From Burkholderia ambifaria (GTDB taxonomy: Bacteria; Pseudomonadota; Gammaproteobacteria; Burkholderiales; Burkholderiaceae): a stretch of DNA of 64,000 bases. The first letter of the stretch is position 1. Every line of letters begins with the position of its first letter. Shown one piece after another: positions 1 through 8,935 of this stretch. Location of the stretch: the NCBI RefSeq assembly GCF_001443045.1, contig NZ_LKPJ01000004.1, positions 63,292-127,291 on the forward strand. Direction: 5' to 3'. Under the pieces are notes generated by a model. The model made no database searches, was not told where the DNA came from, and saw only the letters and a program-made list of their open reading frames with translations. The position numbers and the translations under genes are program-made.

Positions 1-846
1 GTTGAGGAGCAGCAGATCGGCCTGGCCGCGATTCGGGAGAATATCGCCGCGTCCACTGCAACCAAGCGTATTCAGGATCTCGAAGATATTGCCGGCGTAA
101 AACTTCTCGAGCGCGGCCCGAAAGGTGTCTCGCCCAGTCCGGCCGGTGCGGTACTCCTGCGCTATATCCGCAAGATTTTCGATGATCTGGACGATATGCG
201 ATCCGAGATTGCGTCCTTTACCGACGGCATGCAGGGCGAGCTGACAATCGCGTCCGCACGGTCGATCATCGTTCCGTTTCTTTCGCGTGAAGTAGGCGAG
301 TTCAGTCGGGAGTACCCACTTGTCGACCTCGTGATGCAGGAGCTCGAGAATGCCGAAATCGTGCAGGCAGTTGTCCGAGGCGAAGCCGATATTGGCGTGT
401 TCGCCGCTGCACACGAGCTGGACCTGGGCGGCGTCGATGTCACGCCATACCGGGAAGACAGGCTGATTGCCGTCGTCCCGAAGGGGCATCGCCTGAGCGA
501 GCAGGCCAGCGTGACCTTCAAGGATCTCCTTCCCGAGAATGTCATCGCCGTCACGGCGATGCTGGGGGCGGTACGTGCGGCTACGCGGCGGCTGGGCGAA
601 GAGTACAAGCCGCGCTATAGCGTCCGGAGCGCCGGTGTCGCAGTGAGTCTGGTGCAGGCCGGGCTGGGGGTCACCATTCAACCGGAATGCCTTGTCAGTC
701 ATGAACTGTTCAGCCGGGTTGCCGTGCTGGAGTTGGCCGAACCATGGGCGTTGCGACGCATCCATATCGCCACTGCGCGCGGTCGAGACCAGAATCCGAT
801 CGTCCGTGCGCTGATCAAGCAACTGCTGGACCGACCTCGCGACTGA
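1..846 (+). CDS. LysR-family transcriptional regulator (5' end cut by window)
   Basis: The frame is open from base 1 to the stop at 844-846, so the true start lies outside the window. The visible protein begins inside the winged helix-turn-helix: the segment RIQDLEDIAGVKLLERG matches the recognition-helix and wing part of LysR proteins. It is followed by the linker helix and a periplasmic-binding-protein-like effector domain (about residues 75-280). LysR proteins bind DNA as tetramers and respond to a small ligand. The next gene, a metallo-beta-lactamase-fold hydrolase, is co-directional 79 bases downstream and is a plausible target, but that is inference. Confidence 0.9.
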   Translation, partial: VEEQQIGLAAIRENIAASTATKRIQDLEDIAGVKLLERGPKGVSPSPAGAVLLRYIRKIFDDLDDMRSEIASFTDGMQGELTIASARSIIVPFLSREVGEFSREYPLVDLVMQELENAEIVQAVVRGEADIGVFAAAHELDLGGVDVTPYREDRLIAVVPKGHRLSEQASVTFKDLLPENVIAVTAMLGAVRAATRRLGEEYKPRYSVRSAGVAVSLVQAGLGVTIQPECLVSHELFSRVAVLELAEPWALRRIHIATARGRDQNPIVRALIKQLLDRPRD

Positions 847-925
847 GTGGTCGCTTCGGTGCTGGATGGCCGGGTTCGCGCACTTTCGACACGGCAATCA
901 CAACGACAGACAAGGAGAGGCTACG

Positions 926-1810
926 ATGCAGCCCATTGTGCTTGGCAGGTTGGAGATTCAGAAGGTTGTCGAGATGGAAACGAGCTTTCCGATCGAAGTG
1001 CTGTTTCCGGGCGTCACTGCAGGCGACCTTTCCCGGCTGAAGGGCTGGTACTGGGACGATGTGCTTTCGCTCGATCCGGCTCAAGCGGGATGCGGCCTGA
1101 GCATGCACAGTTACCTTGTACGTTTCGGCGGAAAGACGATCCTGATCGACAGTTGCAACGGGAACGACAAGGAACGCTCGACCGAAGCCTTTCATCGGCT
1201 GAATACGCCTTGGCTCGACAGGCTTCGGAAACTCGGTATTGCTCCGGAAGATGTCGACATGGTCATGTGCACGCACCTGCACGTGGATCATGTCGGCTGG
1301 AACACGCGTCTCGACAACGGACGCTGGGTGCCGACGTTTCCCAATGCGCGCTACGTCATGAACCGGCGCGATGTCGACCATATCAGCGCGCCGAGCACCA
1401 ATGCGATGATTCGGGAGCCATGGCTCGATTCCGTCTCGCCGGTGATCGATGCCGGGCAGGCCGATATCGTTGACGGAGACGAGGTCATTCTCGGCAAGGT
1501 AGGTGACGGCATGTGGCTGCGGCCGGCGTATGGCCATTCTCCTGGAAGCTGCATGATCCAGGCTTGCTGCGGTGGTGCGCGGGCGGTGTTCTCCGGCGAC
1601 GTGGTGCATCATCCGGTTCAACTGATCCGTCCGGATCTCCATTTCGCATATGACTGGAACGGCGATCTGGCGGAACAGGTTCGCATCGCGCTGCTCGAGG
1701 AAATCGCGGGAACCGATACGATGCTTTTCCCGGCCCATTTCAGGTATGGATCGGGCGGGCATGTCGAGCGAGATGGCGACAAGTATCGCTTCCGCTTCAC
1801 CCAGGTCTAA
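926..1810 (+). CDS. Metallo-beta-lactamase-fold hydrolase
   Basis: A 294-aa protein of the metallo-beta-lactamase superfamily. The zinc signature HxHxDH is present as THLHVDHVGW. A later GHSPGS supplies the third-motif histidine, and SGDVVHHP and FPAHFR carry the bridging aspartate and last histidine region. The overall pattern (HLHxDH followed by G, YxxGHSPG) resembles the AHL-lactonase/quinolone-lactonase-like branch, but the substrate cannot be told from sequence. Start 926 is chosen over an upstream in-frame ATG at 866 because a purine-rich AAGGAGAGG lies 6 bases upstream. No signal peptide, so cytoplasmic. It probably shares a transcript with the LysR gene upstream. Confidence 0.88.
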   Translation: MQPIVLGRLEIQKVVEMETSFPIEVLFPGVTAGDLSRLKGWYWDDVLSLDPAQAGCGLSMHSYLVRFGGKTILIDSCNGNDKERSTEAFHRLNTPWLDRLRKLGIAPEDVDMVMCTHLHVDHVGWNTRLDNGRWVPTFPNARYVMNRRDVDHISAPSTNAMIREPWLDSVSPVIDAGQADIVDGDEVILGKVGDGMWLRPAYGHSPGSCMIQACCGGARAVFSGDVVHHPVQLIRPDLHFAYDWNGDLAEQVRIALLEEIAGTDTMLFPAHFRYGSGGHVERDGDKYRFRFTQV

Positions 1811-1879
1811 CGAATCGGCCCCTCGAGCCGATTCATCGGGTGGTGTCGATGGCCACTTTCTTCGTATCGGTGTACGGCG

Positions 1880-2515
1880 TCAGACGAAGGCGGGTTTGAC
1901 GCCGTCGGTTCCCGGTTTGTTGACACCCACGTTGCCGCGCATCAGCTTGTCGGGATGTTCGACCAACTCGGTGACCAACGCAGCTACGCTTTTGCGCGAA
2001 ACCTCGGTTCCCTTGAACGGTTCGTTCCGTGCCGTGATCTCATAGGCCACTTCGTCGTTGTCCTGAAGCCAGGCCGCGCGGAGGATCGTGTATTCCGAGT
2101 CGGATGCTTCGATCAGATCGGCAGACCTGCGATAGGGCGGCAGATACTGCCCGATCTCCCGACGGTTCCACTCGCCGAATTCGCCCGGTACTTCATCGTA
2201 AATGCCGAGCGAGTTGATGAAGATCAGCCGTTTGACGTTCTTGGCCTTCATGGCAGCCAGAATATGTTCGGTCTGGGTGTCCACTTCGCCGGCCAGGTTG
2301 GCATAGACGATATCTTGTCCTTCCATGATCCGCGGCAGGAGTTTCTTGTCCAGTACGTCGCCGATCACGACGCTCGCGTTGGCAGGCTCGTTGCCGGCCA
2401 GTTTTTTGGGATCGCGGATGAGGAGGGTCTGTTTGACGTCCTTTTTCTCGCCCAGCATCTGTACGACCCGGCGCGCGATCTGTCCGCTGGCGCCGAGGAT
2501 CAATACCTTGGTCAT
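1880..2515 (-). CDS. NAD(P)-binding atypical SDR (NmrA/YwnB-like)
   Basis: A 211-aa protein opening with [17 protein letters not shown], the GxxGxxG nucleotide-binding loop of atypical short-chain dehydrogenases. It is followed by LLIRDPKKL, an NADP-type basic turn. The usual YxxxK catalytic pair is replaced by a shorter [12 protein letters not shown] region, as in NmrA/BVR-B-like proteins that act as reductases or redox sensors. An open frame extends upstream to 2644, but the extra 43 residues are arginine-rich and the Rossmann fold starts exactly at 2515. It is convergent with the hydrolase at 926-1810 and lies 191 bases downstream of the start of nothing else on its strand. Role unknown. 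Confidence 0.85.
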   Translation of the reverse strand: MTKVLILGASGQIARRVVQMLGEKKDVKQTLLIRDPKKLAGNEPANASVVIGDVLDKKLLPRIMEGQDIVYANLAGEVDTQTEHILAAMKAKNVKRLIFINSLGIYDEVPGEFGEWNRREIGQYLPPYRRSADLIEASDSEYTILRAAWLQDNDEVAYEITARNEPFKGTEVSRKSVAALVTELVEHPDKLMRGNVGVNKPGTDGVKPAFV

Positions 2516-2706
2516 GGTGTTTATTCCGGATTTGGAAAGTACGCGTCGCGCGAGAACGCAGGAGCATGGTCGATGAGCGTGACGAACCCTGCGTATGAGC
2601 GGCCGTGAGGCCGCGGGCGCCGCCACGCATGGAGCGTGAGGCAACGACGCCAGGAAGACTCGTGTTGACTCCCTGGCGCGAGACGAGGCGATCGCGGCGA
2701 TGGGGA

Positions 2707-3627
2707 TTACAGGTTTTCCTTGTAGAACGGGACCAGCTTGGCCAATGCCTTGCCGACCGGCTCCGGCTTGTCGTACAGGTCGTAGTGCGACCAGCCTTCG
2801 ACAACCACGAGTTCCTTCTTTTTCGACGCCGCGCGACCGATGATTTCGCAGCCGTCGCGGTATGCGCCGAAGGCTCCGACCTTGTCGCCTACTACGACCA
2901 TCAGCGGCTGGGTGAGCAGGGTTTCACACAGGTGGAACGCGTCCCAGCCCACAGCGACTGCCTGGTGGGAAAACAGCGAGCGGTTGACGCCGTTCGGCGC
3001 GCGGCCGCGATCCGAACGGTAGTATTCGGTTGCACCATACAGGTCGACTTCCGTGAGACCGGCTTCCTTGGCAGCTTCGGGCGACGGCGGCAACAGGTCG
3101 TCCACCCGCAGGGCTGCGCCGCGAGCTTCCGCCGTACGTTGCTTGGCCATTGCTTCGAGTGCCGCAATGGGGTTGTAGTTGCTGAAACCTTCACGCATCA
3201 GGCGACCATAGTTGGCACCGGTAACCGTGCCGACGGCCTTGATGCGGCGCTCGGTCATCGCTGCATTGATCGAGTAGCCGCCGCCACCGCAGATGCCCAG
3301 CACGCCGATACGCTCTTCGTCGACGTACGGAAGCGTCACGAGGTAGTCGCAGACAACGCAGAAATCCTCGACGCGCAGCGTCGGATCTTCGATGTAGCGG
3401 GGTTCGCCACCGCTATCGCCCTGGAAGCTGGCGTCGAATGCGATGACGACGAAACCTTCCTTGGCCAGCGCCTCGCCGTACACGTTCCCGGAGGTTTGCT
3501 CTTTGCAGCTGCCGATCGGATGCGCGCTGATGATGGCGGGATATTTCTTGCCTTCGTCGAAGTTCGGCGGGAAGTGGATGTCGGCTGCGATATCCCAATA
3601 CACATTCTTGATCTTGACGCTTTTCAT
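2707..3627 (-). CDS. Alpha/beta hydrolase with cysteine nucleophile elbow (YcjY-like)
   Basis: A 306-aa alpha/beta hydrolase. The early HPIGSCKEQ segment forms the oxyanion region, [13 protein letters not shown] is typical of YcjY/dienelactone-hydrolase relatives, and the nucleophile elbow is GICGGGG with Cys113 instead of serine. The last part, [11 protein letters not shown], supplies the catalytic His. Cysteine at the elbow is known in dienelactone hydrolase and some YcjY-like proteins, so it is probably genuine. Start 3627 has GGAG 6 bases upstream and begins at the conserved fold; an in-frame extension to 3735 is unlikely. It is divergent from a LysR gene (3778) with 150 bases between, the classic layout for a regulator and its target. 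Confidence 0.87.
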   Translation of the reverse strand: MKSVKIKNVYWDIAADIHFPPNFDEGKKYPAIISAHPIGSCKEQTSGNVYGEALAKEGFVVIAFDASFQGDSGGEPRYIEDPTLRVEDFCVVCDYLVTLPYVDEERIGVLGICGGGGYSINAAMTERRIKAVGTVTGANYGRLMREGFSNYNPIAALEAMAKQRTAEARGAALRVDDLLPPSPEAAKEAGLTEVDLYGATEYYRSDRGRAPNGVNRSLFSHQAVAVGWDAFHLCETLLTQPLMVVVGDKVGAFGAYRDGCEIIGRAASKKKELVVVEGWSHYDLYDKPEPVGKALAKLVPFYKENL

Positions 3628-3777
3628 GACAGCTCCGTTCAGGGGGAGGGGGTAAGTTCGCCAGGCCGAATCGTTGGTAGCCAAGCGGCAACGACTCGAA
3701 TATAGAGAGCCGATTGGAATTCCGTAAGATCGCAATCTGGACTACAGTGGTATCTTCAAATTGACAATGGCACGTGC

Positions 3778-4704
3778 ATGGATCCCTCATTGCTCCCGTC
3801 TCTCGCGTGGTTCGCCCATGTCGCACATCATCGTAGCTTCACGAAAGCGGCTGCTGAAATGGGCGTCTCTCGAGCGAACCTCTCGCAGAACGTGAAGGCG
3901 CTCGAACGCCGGTTGAACGTCAAGCTGCTGTATCGAACGACTCGCGACATGTCGCTGACAGAGGAGGGGCAGCGACTCTACGAGGTGTGGTATCCCGCAC
4001 TGGCCGCGGTCGAGCGGACAGTCGACGCGCTACATGAAGCGCGCGACGAGCCGTCGGGGTTGATTCGTATGAATACTTCGCGTGTCGCGGCGAAGACATT
4101 GATCGAGCCGCACTTCGAGGAGTTCAGCACCCGCTTTCCGAGGCTCGGTCTTGAGCTGGTGATGGATGACGGCCTCGCCAATATCGTGGCCGACGGGTGT
4201 GACGTTGGCATCCGGATCGGCGAGAGCCTCGCTCAACACATGGTTGCCGTGCCGATAACGCCGAATTTGGAGATGGCAGTCGTCGGCACGCCGACCTACT
4301 TCAAGCGCAACGGCAAGCCGGCGACGCCGACCGACCTCGCGCAGCACAATTGCTTGCGCTTCCGGCAAGTCAGCGGGGCAATTCATCCCTGGGAATTTAC
4401 CTCGCCGGAAGAGTCGGGCCACAGTTTCATGGTGGAGCCGCGGGGAAGCATTACCACCAATGACGACGACGGGATGATCCGCGCGGCGTTACAGGGTGTC
4501 GGACTCATCCAGCACATCGACATCGCCGTGCAGCAACATTTGGACTCGGGAGCGCTGGTGCGTGTGTTGCAGTCGTGGTGCAAGCCCTTTGCGGGCTTTT
4601 ATGTCTACGCACCGACCCGCGCACAGATGCCGGCCAAGGTCAGGGCGCTCATCGATTTCCTCGTGGAGAAGCGCGAGGCGATTGCGGCCTCGCGCGCTGT
4701 GTAG
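3778..4704 (+). CDS. LysR-family transcriptional regulator
   Basis: A 308-aa full-length LysR protein. The N-terminal winged helix-turn-helix (about residues 1-62, with RSFTKAAAEMGVSRANLSQNVKALE) is followed by the linker helix. The substrate-binding domain (about 90-300) ends in VRALIDFLVE, the signature C-terminus of the CrgA/DmlR-like group. It is divergent from the Cys-nucleophile alpha/beta hydrolase and is the likely regulator of that gene, possibly also of itself. The intergenic DNA contains GGAATTCC near 3717-3724 and AATTGACAAT near 3759-3768 as possible recognition elements, though neither is proven. Confidence 0.92.
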   Translation: MDPSLLPSLAWFAHVAHHRSFTKAAAEMGVSRANLSQNVKALERRLNVKLLYRTTRDMSLTEEGQRLYEVWYPALAAVERTVDALHEARDEPSGLIRMNTSRVAAKTLIEPHFEEFSTRFPRLGLELVMDDGLANIVADGCDVGIRIGESLAQHMVAVPITPNLEMAVVGTPTYFKRNGKPATPTDLAQHNCLRFRQVSGAIHPWEFTSPEESGHSFMVEPRGSITTNDDDGMIRAALQGVGLIQHIDIAVQQHLDSGALVRVLQSWCKPFAGFYVYAPTRAQMPAKVRALIDFLVEKREAIAASRAV

Positions 4705-5182
4705 TCTGAGGGGTGAGGCTCTGTTTCTGCGATGACTGTTTTCCGACCCTGCAGTTGTCTACCCATTCCCACGCCATGTCATAGGTGACAAGGGCGTTCG
4801 AGCCTTGCTCTTTTTTTGAAGTGGCTCAGCCAGCTTGCAGTGCAGGCGTTGTCCTCGGTTGGCCACTCGTTACGATTCCGGATCCGGATATGTGAGGGTT
4901 CTGAGTATCGATACAGGCCGCATCGATCGATATCGGGCCGCGTCGTCGACGGTAGGCATCCGGCGATGGTCTCGCGAAAAAACGGGAGCATGCTTAGGTC
5001 GGCGGCTGGCGGATTGAAATGTGCGAGGCCAAACGGGTACGATGAAGACCGGGCCGGCGGTCCGACGATATTCGATTACCGCCTCCGCAGGTGCCGGATG
5101 CCATGCACCTTGCCCGGCGGCACCGTATCGGGAAATGTTTTGCTCCTGCACCGACTCGACGATCTCCGTAGTATTGCCCAAG
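4705..5182 (+). other. Intergenic stretch without recognisable gene
   Basis: These 478 bases lie between a LysR gene and the MEKHLA gene. Open frames of up to about 130 codons exist on both strands, but they lack ribosome sites and have no recognisable fold. Composition is mixed, with A/T-rich runs near 4805-4825. It presumably carries the promoter of the MEKHLA gene; no convincing sigma-70 hexamer pair was found by eye. Confidence 0.5.
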
Positions 5183-5641
5183 ATGACTCCACTCCATAGC
5201 AATCCGGCTTTCTATCAACTCCTTGCCGACAGTTACGCTCGTCTGCTTGGTCGTCCGTTAGTCCCGCAGGCCATGTCCGTGGTCGAGGCTACCGAATGGC
5301 TTTACGAGAGCGCACCGTTCGCGGTGCTTGCACACAATACCGATCGCGATCCGATCTTTATTTACGGCAATAAAGCCGCGCAGCGCCGCTTTGAATATAC
5401 CTGGGATGAAATCACCCGGTTGCCGTCGAGGCTCTCGGCCGAAGCCCCGGATCGCGAGGAGCGGCGACAGTTTCTCGAGCGCGTACAGCGTTTCGGATAC
5501 GAGTCAGGTTACAAGGGGGTGCGCATCGGCAAGTCGGGCCGGCGTTTCATGATCGAGGAAGCAACGCTGTGGCAACTGCTCGACGCGAATGGAAAACTCC
5601 ATGGTCAAGCAGTGGTTATTCCGCGCACGCGCGACATGTGA
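5183..5641 (+). CDS. MEKHLA domain protein (PAS-like)
   Basis: A 152-aa protein consisting of a single MEKHLA-type domain, a PAS-like fold known from plant HD-ZIP III regulators and from small bacterial proteins. Diagnostic segments are LYESAPFAVLAHNTDRDPIFIYGN, AAQRRFEYTWDEITRLPSRLSAE and GVRIGKSGRRFMIEEATLW. Start 5183 is used because it opens with the helix that precedes the fold; a longer in-frame start at 5021 adds an unlikely cysteine-rich extension. Bacterial members have no proven function; a small-ligand or redox sensing role is a guess. It is convergent with the ECF41 sigma-factor gene (49 bases between stops). Confidence 0.8.
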   Translation: MTPLHSNPAFYQLLADSYARLLGRPLVPQAMSVVEATEWLYESAPFAVLAHNTDRDPIFIYGNKAAQRRFEYTWDEITRLPSRLSAEAPDREERRQFLERVQRFGYESGYKGVRIGKSGRRFMIEEATLWQLLDANGKLHGQAVVIPRTRDM

Positions 5642-5690
5642 TCCGCGTACCTGCTGCCGAAAGTGCATTCGCCGATGCACCGGTCGAATG

Positions 5691-6575
5691 TCAATCGGCG
5701 ACGCCGGCAAGGGCAAGGTGCGCGAGTTTGTCAGGGTTGCGCTGCATGAAGATTCGCAAGATGGATGTGCCGTCGGTCTCGAACGACTGCGCGGATTCGA
5801 GGCGACTGCCTATGAAGCGCAGCAGTCCCCACTCGCCATTCAGGATGACGAGCCGCGATCTTGCGTCGCCGCCGTAGCGCAGCCAGGTCGCATAGAACAG
5901 TTGCGCGATGCGCCGGCTCCCGAGCATTGGCTTCGCGACGCTTTGGACCTTGCCGCCGCCGTCGCCGATCAGCATTGCATCTTCGGCGAGCAGTGCCTGG
6001 ATCGACGGGAAGTCGCCTTGTGCCGCCGCCCGGGAGAACGCCAGCACCAGTTGGCGGTGCGTATCGCGCGGCACGCTGCGGCGCGGCCGGTCGTCGTCGC
6101 GCAGTTGCGTCTTGGCCCGGCTGACGAGTTGTCTGCACGCGGCTTCGGTCTTGCCGATCGCATCGGCGATCCGGTCGTAGCCGATGTCGAAGACCTCATG
6201 CAACAGGAAAGCCGCGCGCGCTTCCGGTGTCAGTCGTTCAAGCAGCGCGAGGAACGCGACCGACACGTCGCTCGCGCGCTCGGTCATTTCCTCGGGCGTC
6301 GCAGGCGAGCCGCCGAGCTCGGGTTCGGGCAGCCAGATACCTGCGTAGTCCTCGCGTCTGATCCTCGCCGCGCGCAGGCGGTCGATCGACAGCCGCGTCG
6401 TGACCGCGACGAGCCACGCCTCGGCGTTGTCGATCTCGTCGCTTGGCGATTCGTGCCAACGGAGCCACACATCCTGCACGATGTCCTCGGCATCCGCGAC
6501 GGAGCCGAGCATCCGGTATGCGATCTTTTGCAGGCGCGGGCGAAGCACGTGGAAGGTCGGTGCGTCGTCTTTCAC
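5691..6575 (-). CDS. ECF41-group RNA polymerase sigma factor with SnoaL-like C-terminus
   Basis: A 294-aa extracytoplasmic-function sigma factor. Region 2 (about residues 10-75) includes RMLGSVADAEDIVQDVWLRW. Region 4 (about 110-160) includes the helix-turn-helix DRIADAIGKTEAACRQLVSRA. The long C-terminal SnoaL/NTF2-like extension carries the ECF41 hallmarks: WLPEP at 81-85 in the linker, DGGGK at 205-209 and NPDKL at 280-284. In ECF41 proteins this extension, not an anti-sigma factor, controls activity. The start is a GTG at 6575 with GGAGG 5 bases upstream. The usual ECF41 neighbour, a carboxymuconolactone decarboxylase or oxidoreductase gene, is not adjacent; the nearest oxidoreductase is the SDR at 8078. 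Confidence 0.93.
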   Translation of the reverse strand: MKDDAPTFHVLRPRLQKIAYRMLGSVADAEDIVQDVWLRWHESPSDEIDNAEAWLVAVTTRLSIDRLRAARIRREDYAGIWLPEPELGGSPATPEEMTERASDVSVAFLALLERLTPEARAAFLLHEVFDIGYDRIADAIGKTEAACRQLVSRAKTQLRDDDRPRRSVPRDTHRQLVLAFSRAAAQGDFPSIQALLAEDAMLIGDGGGKVQSVAKPMLGSRRIAQLFYATWLRYGGDARSRLVILNGEWGLLRFIGSRLESAQSFETDGTSILRIFMQRNPDKLAHLALAGVAD

Positions 6576-6704
6576 GAATCCTCCGTCGAAGTCGAGGTCA
6601 AGGGCCTGCTCCGGAAACTCCGGGGCGCGTCGGATTGCGTTGGACGTGGCGCTGTATGACGTGCCGGAATGCTCCCTGCCGTGTTGTGACGTCGTGCTAC
6701 CGCA

Positions 6705-7742
6705 CTATGCAGCGCAACGTTCCGGCGAATCCATGACGCTGTCCGTCGTGAACCGATCCGCGTCATTCAGATCGAGCGCCCGGACGTGCTCGGTCATGAA
6801 ATCCACAAAGACGCGCACGCGTGTTGGCAGATGCTGTCGGCTGAGATAGCAAATGTAATGACCGCGGTTTGTTGCGACATGTTGCGTCAGCGTCATGACG
6901 AGCTCATTGCGCCTGACGTAGCCCCAGATCTGGTGGGCCGGCATCTGCGCAATGCCGCGCCCATCGAGGACGGCTTTCAGCACGAGGTCCGCGTCATTGA
7001 AAGTCAGCTTGGAGGTCGGCAGATACTTTCGAATCTGGCCTGCCGTCTCGAACTCCCAATTGATTACGCGGCCCGTAGCGGCTCTCGTGTTGATGCAGTC
7101 GTGTTGCCGCAGCTCATCGAGCGTCGTCGGCAGGCCTCGCTTCTGGGCATATGAACGCGCAGCGCACACGATCATCTGCATCGGTATCAGCCGCTTTGCG
7201 ATGATGCTCGAGTCCTCGAGATAGCCATCACGAAATGCGACATCGATCTGATCGGCGGCAAAATCCGCAGGCTTGTCATCGAGAAGCAACTCGACCGAGA
7301 TATCGGGGTACGCCTCGGAAAATTTCAGCAGCAGTGGTGCCACGACATTTCGACCAAAGCCGTTGGCCGAAGAAACGCGAAGGGTACCGCTCGGGGGGCC
7401 ATGACGGAGCTCGAGCATGTCGTTCATTGCTTCCGCGATGTGGGTCACCCCAAGTTTGCAGTTCTCGAAGAACCGCTCGCCTTCCCGGGTCAGGCTGGTG
7501 GTTCGCGTCGTCCGGAGGAACAGACGTGTGCTCAACTGCTCTTCGAGCCGCTGAACGTTGCGCGAGACGGCCGAGCGTCCGATGCCAAGCCGTTCGCCGG
7601 CCTTCGCGAAGTTTCCCTCCGTGGCGACTGCCATGAACACGATGATCCCTGCGTAGCTTGTCGCAAAACAATTCGACAAGTAATCGGCGTGAATTGGCAT
7701 GCCAGGGCGGAAGCCACCCAGCGACATATTCATTTGATTCAT
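6705..7742 (-). CDS. LysR-family transcriptional regulator
   Basis: A 345-aa LysR protein with an unusually long N-terminal arm of about 30 residues before the winged helix-turn-helix (GNFAKAGERLGIGRSAVSRNVQRLEEQ). The effector domain follows and ends in VFVDFMTEHV. Start 7742 is preceded by GGAG at 7-10 bases; a downstream ATG three codons later is also possible. The gene is on the same strand as the ECF41 gene (129 bases upstream of its start). That placement could mean co-regulation, but no evidence beyond position exists. Confidence 0.9.
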   Translation of the reverse strand: MNQMNMSLGGFRPGMPIHADYLSNCFATSYAGIIVFMAVATEGNFAKAGERLGIGRSAVSRNVQRLEEQLSTRLFLRTTRTTSLTREGERFFENCKLGVTHIAEAMNDMLELRHGPPSGTLRVSSANGFGRNVVAPLLLKFSEAYPDISVELLLDDKPADFAADQIDVAFRDGYLEDSSIIAKRLIPMQMIVCAARSYAQKRGLPTTLDELRQHDCINTRAATGRVINWEFETAGQIRKYLPTSKLTFNDADLVLKAVLDGRGIAQMPAHQIWGYVRRNELVMTLTQHVATNRGHYICYLSRQHLPTRVRVFVDFMTEHVRALDLNDADRFTTDSVMDSPERCAA

Positions 7743-8077
7743 TGTTGGCTCCAAAGCTAATACACTCAGAACCGCCGAGGTTCCATTCCAATCGCGTTCG
7801 CGATACGCCTGCCGACGCAATTCAAGGATACGCGTGCATGGCCATAAGACAATTCTTCAACGGGTTGGTAGTGCCTTCCATATGGGCGGCGACAACTAAT
7901 ACCAAAGTATGGGGCTACCATGCCAGGAAGTAAGGCGGGCAATGTCTGATGGCGAAGAGGACGTCGCGCGGGGCCGTGTGTTGCGGGCCACCCGGCCCGG
8001 TATGGCCACATTCCCGGTCGAGCGAGGGCCGAACTATTGAATTGATTTCGCGCGAGTGCTCCGGGCCCGCTTTCCGG
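7743..8077 (-). other. Intergenic stretch without gene
   Basis: These 335 bases lie between the start of a LysR gene and the end of the SDR gene. No frame with a ribosome site or recognisable protein was found. It should hold the LysR promoter. An AT-rich patch with CCATATGG at 7878-7885 is the only notable feature and is not strong enough to call. Confidence 0.4.
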
Positions 8078-8827
8078 TCAGGTGAGTGAAATTCCCCCGT
8101 CGACTCGCAGGTTGACGCCAGTGATGAAGGTGCTTTCGTCGCCAGCGAGGAACAGGGCGGCATTGGCGATTTCTTCGGTGCGCCCAAGTCGGCCGAATGG
8201 AACAGCGCCCGCCATGACGGCTTCGAAAGCAGGACGATCCTGTGCTGTAATGCCGAGCTTTCCGAGGATCGGGGTGTCTGTCGGGCCCGGGCTGATGACA
8301 TTCACGCGGATTCGGCGCTCCTTGAACTCCAGAGCCCAGTTGCGTGCGAATGCTTCGAGCGCCGCCTTGCTTCCGGCGTAGACGGTATGTCCGTCCAGCA
8401 CCTTGCCGCTGGCAATGGAGCTGACCAGGACAATCGAACTGTTGTTGCCAAGTAATGGCGCAATCTTCTGAACACCGAAGAAGGCTGCCTTGGTATTGGT
8501 TGCGAACTGTGCGTCGTACTCATCGACCGAGACCTGATCGGACGGCGCAATCACGTTCATGCCGGCGTTGGCTACGTAGATGTCCGCCTTGCCGAAGCGT
8601 TCGGCAACCAATGTTGCAACGCGTTCGTGTGTCGCGAGGGCCGTGAGGTCGCCGGTAATGCCGGTGGCGTTCCTGCCCAGGCGTGCAGCCGCCTCGTCCA
8701 CGGCGGCAGCGCGGCGGCCGACGATGACGACACTGGCGCCTTCTTCGGCAAAGCGTGCGGCGATGGCGAACCCGATGCCGCTGTTTGCGCCGGTGACGAC
8801 TGCAACCTTTCCTGCAAGCTTGTTCAT
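8078..8827 (-). CDS. SDR-family NAD(P)-dependent oxidoreductase
   Basis: A 249-aa classical short-chain dehydrogenase. The cofactor loop TGANSGIG is at residues 13-20, NAG near 88-90, the catalytic Ser in VSSIAS, and YxxxK as YAGSK. The C-terminal TGVNLRVDGGISL is typical of FabG-like members. It should be cytoplasmic and tetrameric; the substrate is unknown. It is divergent from a LysR gene whose start is 101 bases away, so it is the likely target of that regulator. It may also be relevant to the orphan ECF41 sigma factor, whose usual partner is an oxidoreductase, but there is no direct sign of that. Confidence 0.92.
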   Translation of the reverse strand: MNKLAGKVAVVTGANSGIGFAIAARFAEEGASVVIVGRRAAAVDEAAARLGRNATGITGDLTALATHERVATLVAERFGKADIYVANAGMNVIAPSDQVSVDEYDAQFATNTKAAFFGVQKIAPLLGNNSSIVLVSSIASGKVLDGHTVYAGSKAALEAFARNWALEFKERRIRVNVISPGPTDTPILGKLGITAQDRPAFEAVMAGAVPFGRLGRTEEIANAALFLAGDESTFITGVNLRVDGGISLT

Positions 8828-8919
8828 GAGATGGTCGGTTGGGAGTTGATTCGTTCGAGAATCTAAACGCGGCGCATTTCTTCGACCAGTCCTACAATGA
8901 GCGCATCATCAGTGCCACT

Positions 8920-8935
8920 TTGTCATCAATGACAA
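8920..8935. promoter_or_regulatory. Palindrome overlapping the LysR start codon
   Basis: TTGTCAT-CA-ATGACAA is a perfect 7-bp inverted repeat with a 2-bp spacer. The ATG of the downstream LysR gene (8929) lies inside its right arm, and no ribosome site is seen upstream of that ATG. It is positioned to act as an autoregulatory operator or as a structure masking translation initiation. Confidence 0.45.

Noticed and set aside
4816..5199. Overlapping open frames between the LysR and MEKHLA genes.
   Set aside because: No ribosome sites, no recognisable fold, and they overlap one another on both strands.
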